Shown here one piece after another: positions 34,130 to 42,433 of a stretch of DNA of 64,000 nt. Positions within the stretch are counted from its first letter, which is position 1. Every line of letters begins with the position of its first letter. The notes beneath the pieces were generated by a model. That model did not search any database. It saw only the letters and a list, made by a program, of their open reading frames with translations, and was not told the origin of the DNA. Source of the stretch: Neobacillus cucumis (GTDB lineage Bacteria; Bacillota; Bacilli; Bacillales; Cytobacillaceae); NCBI RefSeq assembly GCF_002860255.1, contig NZ_PGVE01000040.1:1-64000 (forward strand), given 5' to 3'. Position numbers and translations under genes: made by a program.

Positions 34130-35194
34130 TTACTTATAAGCATCTTTACCAACTTGGATGTTGTCTTTTGTGATTTCAACGTAAGGTACACGAACAGCTT
34201 TCTTGTCATCAAGCTTCCATTCCGTTCCGTCTAATACGTCTTTGCCATTTGCTGCATTTGCTGCAAGGTCAACCGTTGCCTTACCTTGGTTCTTCGCATC
34301 ATTCAGGATCGTACCAACCATTTTGCCTTTTTCAATCATTTCTAGTGCTTCAGGAATTGCGTCAACACCTACAACTGGGACAAACTTATCACCAGAGAAG
34401 TAGCCTGCTTTTTCAAGTGATGCAATCGCACCTAATGCCATACCATCATTATTAGCGATGACAAACTCAATCTTGTCGCTATACTTAGAAACCCAAGCAT
34501 CCATCTTTTCAGTTGCTTTTGTTGCATCCCACATAGCTGTATCCATGGCTAATTGTTCTACTTGGATACCTTTAGACTTGATAGTGTCAACTGCGTATTT
34601 TGTACGAGCTTCTGCATCTGGATGTCCTGGCTCACCTTTTAATAATACGTATTGAAGCTTGCCATCGTGGTTTTTGTCCCACTTATCCTTATTAGCTTCC
34701 CAAGCCTTAGCGATTAATTCACCTTGAAGAACGCCTGATTCTGAAGAAGTTGTTCCAACATAGTAAGCTTTATCGTAGCCATTTAATACACTCTCATCTG
34801 GCTCTTTGTTAAAGAAAATAACAGGAATATCTTTAGCTTTTGCTTTATCTACAATTGTTTGTGCTGCTTTTGGATCTACTAGGTTAATAGCAAGTGATTT
34901 TGCCCCTTTAGCAATTAACGTATCCACTTGCTCAATTTGTTTTGCTTGGTCATTTTGTGAGTCGTTCAGCATTAAGTTAACCTTTCCTTTTGCTGAAGTT
35001 TCCATTGCCCGGCGTACGTAAGACATGAAGTTATCATCGAACTTATAAATCGTTGCTCCAACAGCTGGCAGCTTGCTGTCTTTGCCGCTTGCTGAATCTC
35101 CTGAGCCGCTTGTTGAGCTGCTGCAGCCTGTTGCTAATAAAATACTTGATGCAACCGTTAATGATAAAATCAAACCTTTTTTCTTCAAACTCAT
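34130..35194 (-). CDS. mglB: Galactose-binding lipoprotein MglB
   Basis: A 354-residue type I periplasmic-fold sugar receptor, lipidated at the Cys in LLATGCSS. The mature part opens [21 protein letters not shown], and the sugar-contacting motifs [36 protein letters not shown] and [12 protein letters not shown] match MglB. The ATG at 35194 has GGGAG upstream; a TTG at 35197 is possible. A cre-like site lies at 35263-35276 and a plausible promoter just upstream. The sensor cluster upstream probably controls it. Confidence 0.94.
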   Translation of the reverse strand: MSLKKKGLILSLTVASSILLATGCSSSTSGSGDSASGKDSKLPAVGATIYKFDDNFMSYVRRAMETSAKGKVNLMLNDSQNDQAKQIEQVDTLIAKGAKSLAINLVDPKAAQTIVDKAKAKDIPVIFFNKEPDESVLNGYDKAYYVGTTSSESGVLQGELIAKAWEANKDKWDKNHDGKLQYVLLKGEPGHPDAEARTKYAVDTIKSKGIQVEQLAMDTAMWDATKATEKMDAWVSKYSDKIEFVIANNDGMALGAIASLEKAGYFSGDKFVPVVGVDAIPEALEMIEKGKMVGTILNDAKNQGKATVDLAANAANGKDVLDGTEWKLDDKKAVRVPYVEITKDNIQVGKDAYK

Positions 35195-35262
35195 CAATCT
35201 CCCTTTTCTGTTTATTTAAGACTCTATTAAGCTGTTTTCTAAGAACTTAACTAAAGCCCTAA

Positions 35263-35276
35263 TGTAAGCACTTGCA
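35263..35276. promoter_or_regulatory. cre-like CcpA site upstream of mglB
   Basis: TGTAAGCACTTGCA (complement TGCAAGTGCTTACA) fits the cre consensus with one mismatch in the central CG. It lies directly after a possible promoter (TTGTAA, 18 bases, TATATT on the minus strand), about 70 bases before mglB. Confidence 0.5.
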
Positions 35277-35392
35277 AATATAGTAGCATGATGATATCGG
35301 TTACAATAGAGGTGACCTATAGCACTTATTTGTGATTATCTAGATTATTTTGCAATCTTTGAAACATCAATGTAACAAACCTATATTTATTA

Positions 35393-35434
35393 AAAAACAA
35401 AAAAGACCAATCTCAAAATGAAATTGGCCCTTAA
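35393..35434 (-). terminator. Terminator of the sugar-sensing operon
   Basis: CCAAT/ATTGG with extended pairing, followed on the minus strand by TTTTTTGTTTTTT; it separates the regulator gene from the mglB promoter region. Confidence 0.8.
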
Positions 35435-35441
35435 CATAATC

Positions 35442-37028
35442 CTATTTTACTGTAGTCTTGCGAAACTCACTTGGCGATAGTCCTGTCAGCTTTTTAAACA
35501 CCCTGCTGAAATAGTTCGGGTCTTTGTAACCGACCGAGTAACAGATTTCTTTCAAGCTTTTTCCAGGATCGAGCATTGCCTCTTTAGCCTTCTTGATTCG
35601 TATTTCCGTCAAGTAATCAATAAAGGTCATTCCAAAGCGGTCTTTAAATAACTTGCTAAAATAAAAGGGGCTTAGTTCCACGTAATCAGCTGCTGATTCC
35701 AATGTGATGGCATCCGCATAATGGGTTTCAATATAATCCTTTGCTTTTTGCAGCATGCCCTTCGCATGATTATTCCGCCACACCTGCACATGCTGCACAA
35801 CTGCAAGCAAATGAGTCTTCCCTGCTTCAAGAAGGTGCCGAATATCGCCGGACTCATCGATGTTAGGGATTCGCTCATAGTTAATTCCTAAATCATGCAG
35901 CATGCGGGAAATAAGGATAAACAGCTCATCAAACGATTTTTTCACCAAAGATGCGGTAATATTATTGGCACTTAGCTTCGAGACAAACGAATCAAAGATA
36001 AACATTACCTGATTGACATCACCTTGCCTTACACTATCAAGCAGCTTTTTCTCCACCTCAATAATCTCAGAATCAGTCGGCACTTCAAACGCAGGTCCCC
36101 GCTTATTACAAAATAAATATTTACGGTTTGGCGTTTTTAATAGCTCCTCAAGCGCCACTATGGCTTCATGATAGGAACGATTCAGCTCATGAGCATGGTT
36201 ATAAGGGTGCCCAATCCCAATTCTCATGTCTGCCCCAAAGTTTTCTTGTTTAAATGAACCAAACAGGTTTTCAATGATTGATTCCGCATTTGTTCTAAAA
36301 TGATTTTTTTCCTCTAATTTTTTACAAAGGAATAAGACTGGAATTTGCCCATCCTTCATTGCTCCCACCATTATTTCATGCTTGACGGCAATGGATTTGA
36401 GCATATTCTTAATCCATCTATACCATTTTTCTTTTTGCGCTGAAGGTAATTCTTCCTTTGAAGATGATCTTAAAGTAAATAACATCGTATATCCGGATGT
36501 AATTTCGACCCCGAGCAGCTGGCTCCATTCTTCGAAAGTCATATCCTGCACCTGGTTCATTAGTAAGGAGGTTACCCATTCCTTTTGAGCAATCGAGACT
36601 GCACGGTCCAGGCTTTCCCTTAGGCTTTGCTGTTCCTCCATCTGCCTTCGTTCCACTTGAATTTCCTCTGAAACCCGCTGCAAACTTTCCAAAAGATCTT
36701 TTTTACTGCTCGGCTTGAGAATATATTCCTTGACCCCTTGCTGCATGACTTCCTTAGCGTATTCGAAGGTATTAAAGGCTGAAACCATAATAAAACGTAT
36801 GCCCTGGTCAAACTTTCTAATCTCTTTGACAGCTTGAACACCGTCAATTCCCGGCATTTTTATATCCATAAAAATGATATCAGGCCGCTGTTCCTGAGCC
36901 ATTTCAATTGCAATTCTCCCATTAGGTGCTTCCCCAATAACCTTTACATCTTCTTGAGAGCCTTTGATTATTTTTGCTACGGCTTTTCGCTCAAGGATCT
37001 CATCATCTGCTATAAGAACTTTCAACAA
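35442..37028 (-). CDS. YesN-type response regulator (receiver + AraC HTH)
   Basis: A 528-residue regulator. Receiver domain at 1-125 with Asp55 (IIFMDIKMPG) and the Lys switch (YILKPSS), a middle region of about 290 residues, and an AraC-type double HTH at about 425-525 (ESAADYVELSPFYFSKLFKDRFG, CYSVGYKDPNYFSRVFKKLTG). The start overlaps the end of the kinase gene by 26 bases. It is the output of a three-gene sugar sensor located directly upstream of mglBAC, its likely target. Confidence 0.93.
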   Translation of the reverse strand: MLKVLIADDEILERKAVAKIIKGSQEDVKVIGEAPNGRIAIEMAQEQRPDIIFMDIKMPGIDGVQAVKEIRKFDQGIRFIMVSAFNTFEYAKEVMQQGVKEYILKPSSKKDLLESLQRVSEEIQVERRQMEEQQSLRESLDRAVSIAQKEWVTSLLMNQVQDMTFEEWSQLLGVEITSGYTMLFTLRSSSKEELPSAQKEKWYRWIKNMLKSIAVKHEIMVGAMKDGQIPVLFLCKKLEEKNHFRTNAESIIENLFGSFKQENFGADMRIGIGHPYNHAHELNRSYHEAIVALEELLKTPNRKYLFCNKRGPAFEVPTDSEIIEVEKKLLDSVRQGDVNQVMFIFDSFVSKLSANNITASLVKKSFDELFILISRMLHDLGINYERIPNIDESGDIRHLLEAGKTHLLAVVQHVQVWRNNHAKGMLQKAKDYIETHYADAITLESAADYVELSPFYFSKLFKDRFGMTFIDYLTEIRIKKAKEAMLDPGKSLKEICYSVGYKDPNYFSRVFKKLTGLSPSEFRKTTVK

Positions 37029-38487
37029 GTTCGCATCCCCCTCTTACCATGACTGGTATTTTCAGTCGAAAAATCGTTCCTTTGTTTAATTCTGATTCAA
37101 TTTCCACCACATTCTTTTGCTGGTAAAAAAGCTGCAGCCTTTTAATTACGTTTTTCACTGCAATACCATTGGATTGAGCCTTTGTTTTCTCTAGTTCAAC
37201 ATTTTCTTCTGTTTCCAGCCCATTTACATAATGAAGCAGTTTTTGCTTGGTCCGCTCGTCCATTCCCGCTCCATTATCAATTACTTCCACATTGACATAA
37301 TCATTCAGCCGATAAATGTGAAGCTCGATCACACCATTTTCTTCATATTCTTCCACTCCATGTGTGAAGGCGTTTTCAATCAACGGCTGTAAGATAAGAC
37401 TAGGAATTTCAATATCCAGATATTCTTCCTGAATATCCGTGATAAATTCAATGCGATCCCCAAATCTTGTTTTTTGGATAAAGAAATACTCTTTTACAAT
37501 ACTGACTTCATCTCTTAAGGTTGAGACTTTATCAAAATCACTTAGATTGTAGCGTAATAAAGCCGCAACTGCTTCAATTAGCCTTGATGTCTCTTCTGCT
37601 TCTTCTAAATAAGCCATCTTCGAAACCGTATTCAAAGTGTTGAATAAAAAGTGGGGGTTCATTTGGTTTTGTAAACTTCTTAACTCTAACTCTTTTAAAA
37701 GCTTATCGAGTTCACCCTGTTGTTTAATTTCGGTCACGAGAATTTTAAGGTTGCTGCGCATTTGATTAAAGGTTTCTGTAAGCAGTTTGAGTTCATCTTT
37801 AGTGGTGATTTTAATATCGTCACCGGATAGATTTCCTTTCGAAATTTCTTTGGCGGCCTTCGATAGTAAACTGATAGGTTTGGTAATCCCGCCTGATATC
37901 CAAAGGGCCAGCAAAGTGCTTAGAAAAAAAGCAGCTGCAAATAATGAAAAAGACAAGAGTTTATAATAATGATTTTGCTGCTCCATTTGGTCATAGAACT
38001 TTTGATATTCTGTTAATTTATTATTTAATAAGGCCAGTGTACTTTCCTGGATAAACGAGTTAATTTTCAAAACTTCATTAAAATGGTTGGAATATTGGTT
38101 AATCTGATCCTGCTGGAATGCCCCAATCGTGGCATCTCCCTCATCTAAAAAGCTATCAATCATATTTTTGTAATTTGTTAGTGTGACATCATTAGTGTTC
38201 ATTACTTTAATCAATCTTTTTTGATCCTTAATCAACTTCAACTTTTCACTGCGATAGTCCTGAAGATACGATTTTTCTTTATCTAAAATGTATCCATGCA
38301 GCTTTTCTGTCAGGAAATTGCTTCTCTGCGAGATGTCATTAAGCAAAAGAAATCGTTCAAAGCTTTCATCGTATTCTGAAACAAGCTTTTCACTTCGGTC
38401 ATAAAAAAACATTCCGACTGAGGTTAGTAATACAACTAGAACGATAAAGTAAAGTAATAATTTTGATCTGATCCGAAATAGCATCAT
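37003..38487 (-). CDS. YesM/LytS-type sensor histidine kinase
   Basis: A 494-residue kinase: first helix at about 8-27, extracellular helical sensor at about 30-175, second helix at about 178-198, HAMP (to about 252), then His_kinase with the phospho-accepting His279 in LQNQMNPHFLFNTLN and an ATPase with NAFTHGVEEYEENG and DNGAGMDE. The ATG overlaps the binding-protein stop (ATGA). Such kinases are known to partner a membrane-tethered binding protein, as in the clostridial XylFII-LytS system; here that partner is the preceding gene. Confidence 0.93.
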   Translation of the reverse strand: MMLFRIRSKLLLYFIVLVVLLTSVGMFFYDRSEKLVSEYDESFERFLLLNDISQRSNFLTEKLHGYILDKEKSYLQDYRSEKLKLIKDQKRLIKVMNTNDVTLTNYKNMIDSFLDEGDATIGAFQQDQINQYSNHFNEVLKINSFIQESTLALLNNKLTEYQKFYDQMEQQNHYYKLLSFSLFAAAFFLSTLLALWISGGITKPISLLSKAAKEISKGNLSGDDIKITTKDELKLLTETFNQMRSNLKILVTEIKQQGELDKLLKELELRSLQNQMNPHFLFNTLNTVSKMAYLEEAEETSRLIEAVAALLRYNLSDFDKVSTLRDEVSIVKEYFFIQKTRFGDRIEFITDIQEEYLDIEIPSLILQPLIENAFTHGVEEYEENGVIELHIYRLNDYVNVEVIDNGAGMDERTKQKLLHYVNGLETEENVELEKTKAQSNGIAVKNVIKRLQLFYQQKNVVEIESELNKGTIFRLKIPVMVRGGCELVESSYSR

Positions 38488-39485
38488 TTATCGACCGCCT
38501 TTCGGTCCTGATTACTCACAGGCAAATCCGATTTTCTGATGATTTTTGTATCAGTATGAACAATGGTCGGAACTTTATTTCCTTTGAGCAGATCAATCAT
38601 CATTTTAACGGCACCATAACCCATTTGATATGGTTCCTGCACAACCGTCGCATGGATCGTGCCTTCCCGGATAAAACCAAGTGTTTCCGGAAGTGTATCA
38701 AAGCCTATGATATATATTTGTTTTTGTTTATGATATTTTGTGACAACATGAGCAATTTCAATTCCATCTAGGGCACTTGTCCCAAAAAAAGCAGTAACCT
38801 CCGGATGCTCTTGAAGAATGTGATTTGCTTTCTCAGCCGCCTTTACTCTGCTAATCTCGGATTCTTCTACTGCGATGATGTTGATCCTTTTCTCTCGCTT
38901 CACCGCGTCTTCAAATCCCTTGACCCGCTGCTGCATATGGTTTGCATAAAAACTACCCGTGATAATAGCAACGTTTACTTTTCCAAATGTATCCGCTATC
39001 AAAGCTTTGCCTGCTAAATAACCCGCATAATAATTATCGGTTCCAATATAGGCCAGCCTTCTGCTATTAGCGGCATCGGTATCAACGGTGACAACAGGAA
39101 TCCCACTGGAAACAACCCGATTGATAAGTGGTGTGAATTGCTCATCACTCAATCCTTGAGTCATAATTCCGTCTACTTTAGATGCCGCTGACATTTCAAT
39201 CGTTTTCACATGATCATCAATGTTTGCCTGCTTCGGACCTGCATATTCCAGCAGCACACCATACTTTTTCGCAGCATCCTTTGCACCTTTTTCTACGAGT
39301 TTCCAATATTCGTTGTCCATCTCTTCTGGAACAAGTACAAAATGATAGTTATACTTTTCTACTGTTTTTTGCTCTTTGGGTAAATCATGAGTAATCACCT
39401 TGTATCCATAGTATATGGAAAATGAGCAGCTGATTAAAAATAACAAACTACCAACTGAATACGAAATAGTGGAAAACTTGCTCAT
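38484..39485 (-). CDS. Membrane-anchored sugar-binding sensor protein
   Basis: A 333-residue type I periplasmic sugar-binding protein kept at the membrane by an uncleaved N-terminal helix (about 8-28) instead of a lipobox. The fold is like RbsB/XylF: FVLVPEEMDNEYWKLVEKGA, VDGIMTQGLSDEQFT, VTVDTDAANSRRLAYIGTDN, GTSALDGIEIAHV. It heads the operon with the YesM kinase and YesN regulator and most likely presents sugar to the kinase sensor. The start at 39485 uses GGAG; the frame extends to 39509. Galactose as ligand is inferred from the mgl neighbour. Confidence 0.88.
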   Translation of the reverse strand: MSKFSTISYSVGSLLFLISCSFSIYYGYKVITHDLPKEQKTVEKYNYHFVLVPEEMDNEYWKLVEKGAKDAAKKYGVLLEYAGPKQANIDDHVKTIEMSAASKVDGIMTQGLSDEQFTPLINRVVSSGIPVVTVDTDAANSRRLAYIGTDNYYAGYLAGKALIADTFGKVNVAIITGSFYANHMQQRVKGFEDAVKREKRINIIAVEESEISRVKAAEKANHILQEHPEVTAFFGTSALDGIEIAHVVTKYHKQKQIYIIGFDTLPETLGFIREGTIHATVVQEPYQMGYGAVKMMIDLLKGNKVPTIVHTDTKIIRKSDLPVSNQDRKAVDK

Positions 39486-39611
39486 ATAACAACTCCGATC
39501 CCTCAGCATAGTTAAAACCTATTATACGTAACTTTCCAAAAATCAACAATCACATTTAACTGGGAGTATGCTTTTAGCTTATACTGTTAAATCATGCTGC
39601 ATGGAACTAAG

Positions 39612-39647
39612 AAAAAACCAGCCATCACTCTATAATGATAACTGGTT
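39612..39647 (-). terminator. Terminator of the first GH3 gene
   Basis: AACCAGTTATCA/TGATGGCTGGTT (12 bp with two G-U pairs) followed by TTTTTT on the minus strand. Confidence 0.8.
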
Positions 39648-39664
39648 AGATATACTTTTGTATT

Positions 39665-42061
39665 TTATTTTGTAAGTCTCTCAAATTCAACTTTTGGTGC
39701 CAATGCCTCGTTCACTTTTTCAACGATCATATCTTGATCAACTGTAAATGTTGCCGTTTCTTTAATATCTTCTGAAGACGCTCCAACCTTTACTGTATAT
39801 GTGCCTTTTTCAAGGACCCATGCATTTTTCTCCTCATCGAAGGAGGTGAGGTCTTTGGCATTAAGATCAAATTGAAGAAGCTCTCTCTGATGAGGCTTAA
39901 GTTCCTTTGTTTTTCCAAAGGCTTTAAGTTCAATAGCAGGTTTCTCAAGCTTGCCATCTGGGGAGGAAATATAGACTTGGACAACCTCTCTTCCTGCAAG
40001 ATCGCCAGTATTTTCAACCATAGCAGATACTTTAAGCTTGTCTTTAAATTTTTTGCCTTCGCTAATATTTAAATGATTAATATCGAAGCTTGTATAGGAC
40101 AATCCATACCCGAATTCATAAGCAGGCTTTACATTAAACGTGGTATTGTATCGGTAACCGACATATATGTCTTCGTTATAGACTACCTGCGTTGGGTTAT
40201 CAACAGGTGTACCTGGGAAGCTATTGGCTGATGCCACATCACTGTATTTTTCCGGGAAGGTAGTCGCTAATTTTCCGGACGGATTGACTTTACCGGAAAT
40301 AACATCAGCAACCGCATAACCTGCTTCTTGACCTGGCTGCCATGCTAACAAAATGGAGTCGACCTTATCCCGCCAGCTCGCTACTTCGATCGGTCCGCCA
40401 ATATTCAAAATAACAGCTACTTTTTTGCCCTGCTTGTGGTATTCTGCTGATACCTTCGAAATCATAGCTTCTTCTGCATCACTTAATAAATAATCCCCTT
40501 TTACCACTTTACGGTCTGCACCTTCACCTGAATTTCGGCCAATGACAATGACACCGATATCTGAATCTTTAGATGCAGAAGCAATTTCGTTATCTGTTAG
40601 AGGCTTTTCAGGAATAGCAGGAATGAACTTACCAAAATCTTCACCCCACGAGCTTGGCTTAATCTTATATTGGTCTTGCGAGCGCAGATCATCGATATAT
40701 GTTTTATATTTATCGAATTCAGTTTGGTTTAACTCGTATCCCGCACTCTTTAGACCATCTGAAATCGAAGTAGTGTATGCGGCATTAACATCTCCGCTTC
40801 CTGTTCCTCCCTTAACCGTTTCAATTTGGGTATTGCCAAATAACGTAATCTTCTGATCCTTGCTGATTGGTAAAGGCATTTTATCGTTCTTTAAAAGAAC
40901 CATCCCTTCAGCAGCCGCTTTACGGGCGGTTATCGCGTGAGCAGCTAAATCAGGCTTGTCTGAGTTTTGGTACTTCTTGAACTCAGGTGTTTGGATAAGA
41001 ACCTGGAGAATGTTCTTAATATTGCGGTCTAGCACTTTTTCGTCTAATTTTCCACTTTCAACACTGGTTTTAATTAAACTAGACTGGGTTGTGTTTCCAG
41101 GCATAATCATGTCATTTTGCGCTTTCATTTGTTCAACAGGATCATTCCCTCCAAACCAGTCAGTCATCACAAATCCGTTGTAGCCCCAATCTTTACGCAA
41201 TACAGTTGTTAAAAGGTCTGCGCTTTGGGATGCATATATTCCATTTATTTTGTTATAGGAACTCATAACTGCCCATGGATGGGATTCCTCGACAGCGATT
41301 TCAAAACCTTTCAGATAAATTTCTCTTAATGCGCGTTCTGAAACGACAGTATCAATGCTCATTCTATTCGTTTCCTGATTATTCGCTGCAAAGTGCTTAA
41401 TCGTTGCACCAACACCGTTGGATTGAACCCCATTTACCATCGCTGCAGCCATTTTTCCTGCAATTAACGGATCCTCTGAATAGTATTCAAAGTTACGGCC
41501 GTTTAAAGGATTGCGGTGGATATTCAGTGCAGGTGCTAATAACATATCGACACCATATTCTTTTACTTCATTCCCTTGGGCCTTTCCAACAGCTTCTACA
41601 GTTGCTGTATCCCAAGTAGATGCAAGTGAGGTTGCAATAGGAAATGCTGTCGCATAATAGGTTTGGGTTTGTCCTGGTCTTGTCGGTCTGATTCTAAGGC
41701 CTGCCGGGCCATCTGCAAAACGCAGTTCAGGGATTCCTAATCTAGGAATTCCATAAGTACCACCTACAGCACCAACTACTTCAAAGGGAGGATTTCCTCC
41801 AAATCCGGGCATCCCTACCCCAACTACAAATTTAGCTTTTTCCTCAAGGGTCATTGCTTGAATAACCCTGTCAATGGACGCTGCGTCTGTTAAGTAAGGC
41901 GAGGATGTCTGTACGGTAGAAGTTTGGTTTTCTTGAACAGCTGATGAATTTGGGCTCTGAGCAGATGCCATGTCAAATGTGAGGCCTGAGAGAAGTAAGG
42001 TAGATGAAAGAGTAAAGGCTAGTACATTTGCTTTCTTCTTCTTCTTTAATTTTTTTAACAT
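39665..42061 (-). CDS. Secreted GH3 beta-glycosidase (first copy)
   Basis: A 798-residue exported glycosidase. Signal peptide (KKKKKANVLAF ... DMASAQS, about 1-34), GH3 N-terminal barrel with substrate motifs FADGPAGLR, GRNFEYYSEDP and KHFAANNQETNR, and nucleophile Asp301 in VMTDWFGG; then the C-terminal GH3 domain (VIVIGRNSGEGADR) and a fibronectin-III-like module (ELKAFGKTKELKPHQRELL). It has no cell-wall anchor. The start at 42061 follows AGGGGA. It releases beta-linked glucose, galactose or xylose; specificity cannot be read. It is the paralogue of the divergent gene at 42434. Confidence 0.92.
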   Translation of the reverse strand: MLKKLKKKKKANVLAFTLSSTLLLSGLTFDMASAQSPNSSAVQENQTSTVQTSSPYLTDAASIDRVIQAMTLEEKAKFVVGVGMPGFGGNPPFEVVGAVGGTYGIPRLGIPELRFADGPAGLRIRPTRPGQTQTYYATAFPIATSLASTWDTATVEAVGKAQGNEVKEYGVDMLLAPALNIHRNPLNGRNFEYYSEDPLIAGKMAAAMVNGVQSNGVGATIKHFAANNQETNRMSIDTVVSERALREIYLKGFEIAVEESHPWAVMSSYNKINGIYASQSADLLTTVLRKDWGYNGFVMTDWFGGNDPVEQMKAQNDMIMPGNTTQSSLIKTSVESGKLDEKVLDRNIKNILQVLIQTPEFKKYQNSDKPDLAAHAITARKAAAEGMVLLKNDKMPLPISKDQKITLFGNTQIETVKGGTGSGDVNAAYTTSISDGLKSAGYELNQTEFDKYKTYIDDLRSQDQYKIKPSSWGEDFGKFIPAIPEKPLTDNEIASASKDSDIGVIVIGRNSGEGADRKVVKGDYLLSDAEEAMISKVSAEYHKQGKKVAVILNIGGPIEVASWRDKVDSILLAWQPGQEAGYAVADVISGKVNPSGKLATTFPEKYSDVASANSFPGTPVDNPTQVVYNEDIYVGYRYNTTFNVKPAYEFGYGLSYTSFDINHLNISEGKKFKDKLKVSAMVENTGDLAGREVVQVYISSPDGKLEKPAIELKAFGKTKELKPHQRELLQFDLNAKDLTSFDEEKNAWVLEKGTYTVKVGASSEDIKETATFTVDQDMIVEKVNEALAPKVEFERLTK

Positions 42062-42433
42062 GTAAATCCCCTTGTTTTTTGAATATTCACACATAAAAGC
42101 GCTTCCACTGAAGTTTAACCCAATTAACGAATCAAAAATTGATGAATTTTCTGGATTATTTTGCTAAAATCTTCACTATTTTGTTTTTAGCAAATGGGTC
42201 AGAAGGTTGTAGTCCTAAAACTTCTCCCTATACCTGAAGCCATGTCGGAAAATGTCTAAGAAACATGACCAATTACTCTTGTTTTTTCATTTAATTTCTG
42301 AATTTTCTGACTAAAGCAAATTAATCTAGTAAATCGCAATTTAATGCTATTACTTGTAACTTACCGAATTACACATGGACATGTTACCCTCTCTAATGTA
42401 AGGGGTTTCAAAGATAAGAAAGGGGTTATTTAT
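42062..42433. promoter_or_regulatory. Divergent GH3 promoter region with cre-like and CodY-like motifs
   Basis: A cre-like TAAAAGCGCTTCCA (42094-42107, complement TGGAAGCGCTTTTA, one mismatch) lies 33 bases before the minus-strand GH3 gene. AATTTTCTG-containing motifs at 42145-42159 and 42301-42315 each match the CodY box at 11 of 15. I could not place the promoters with confidence. Confidence 0.45.
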
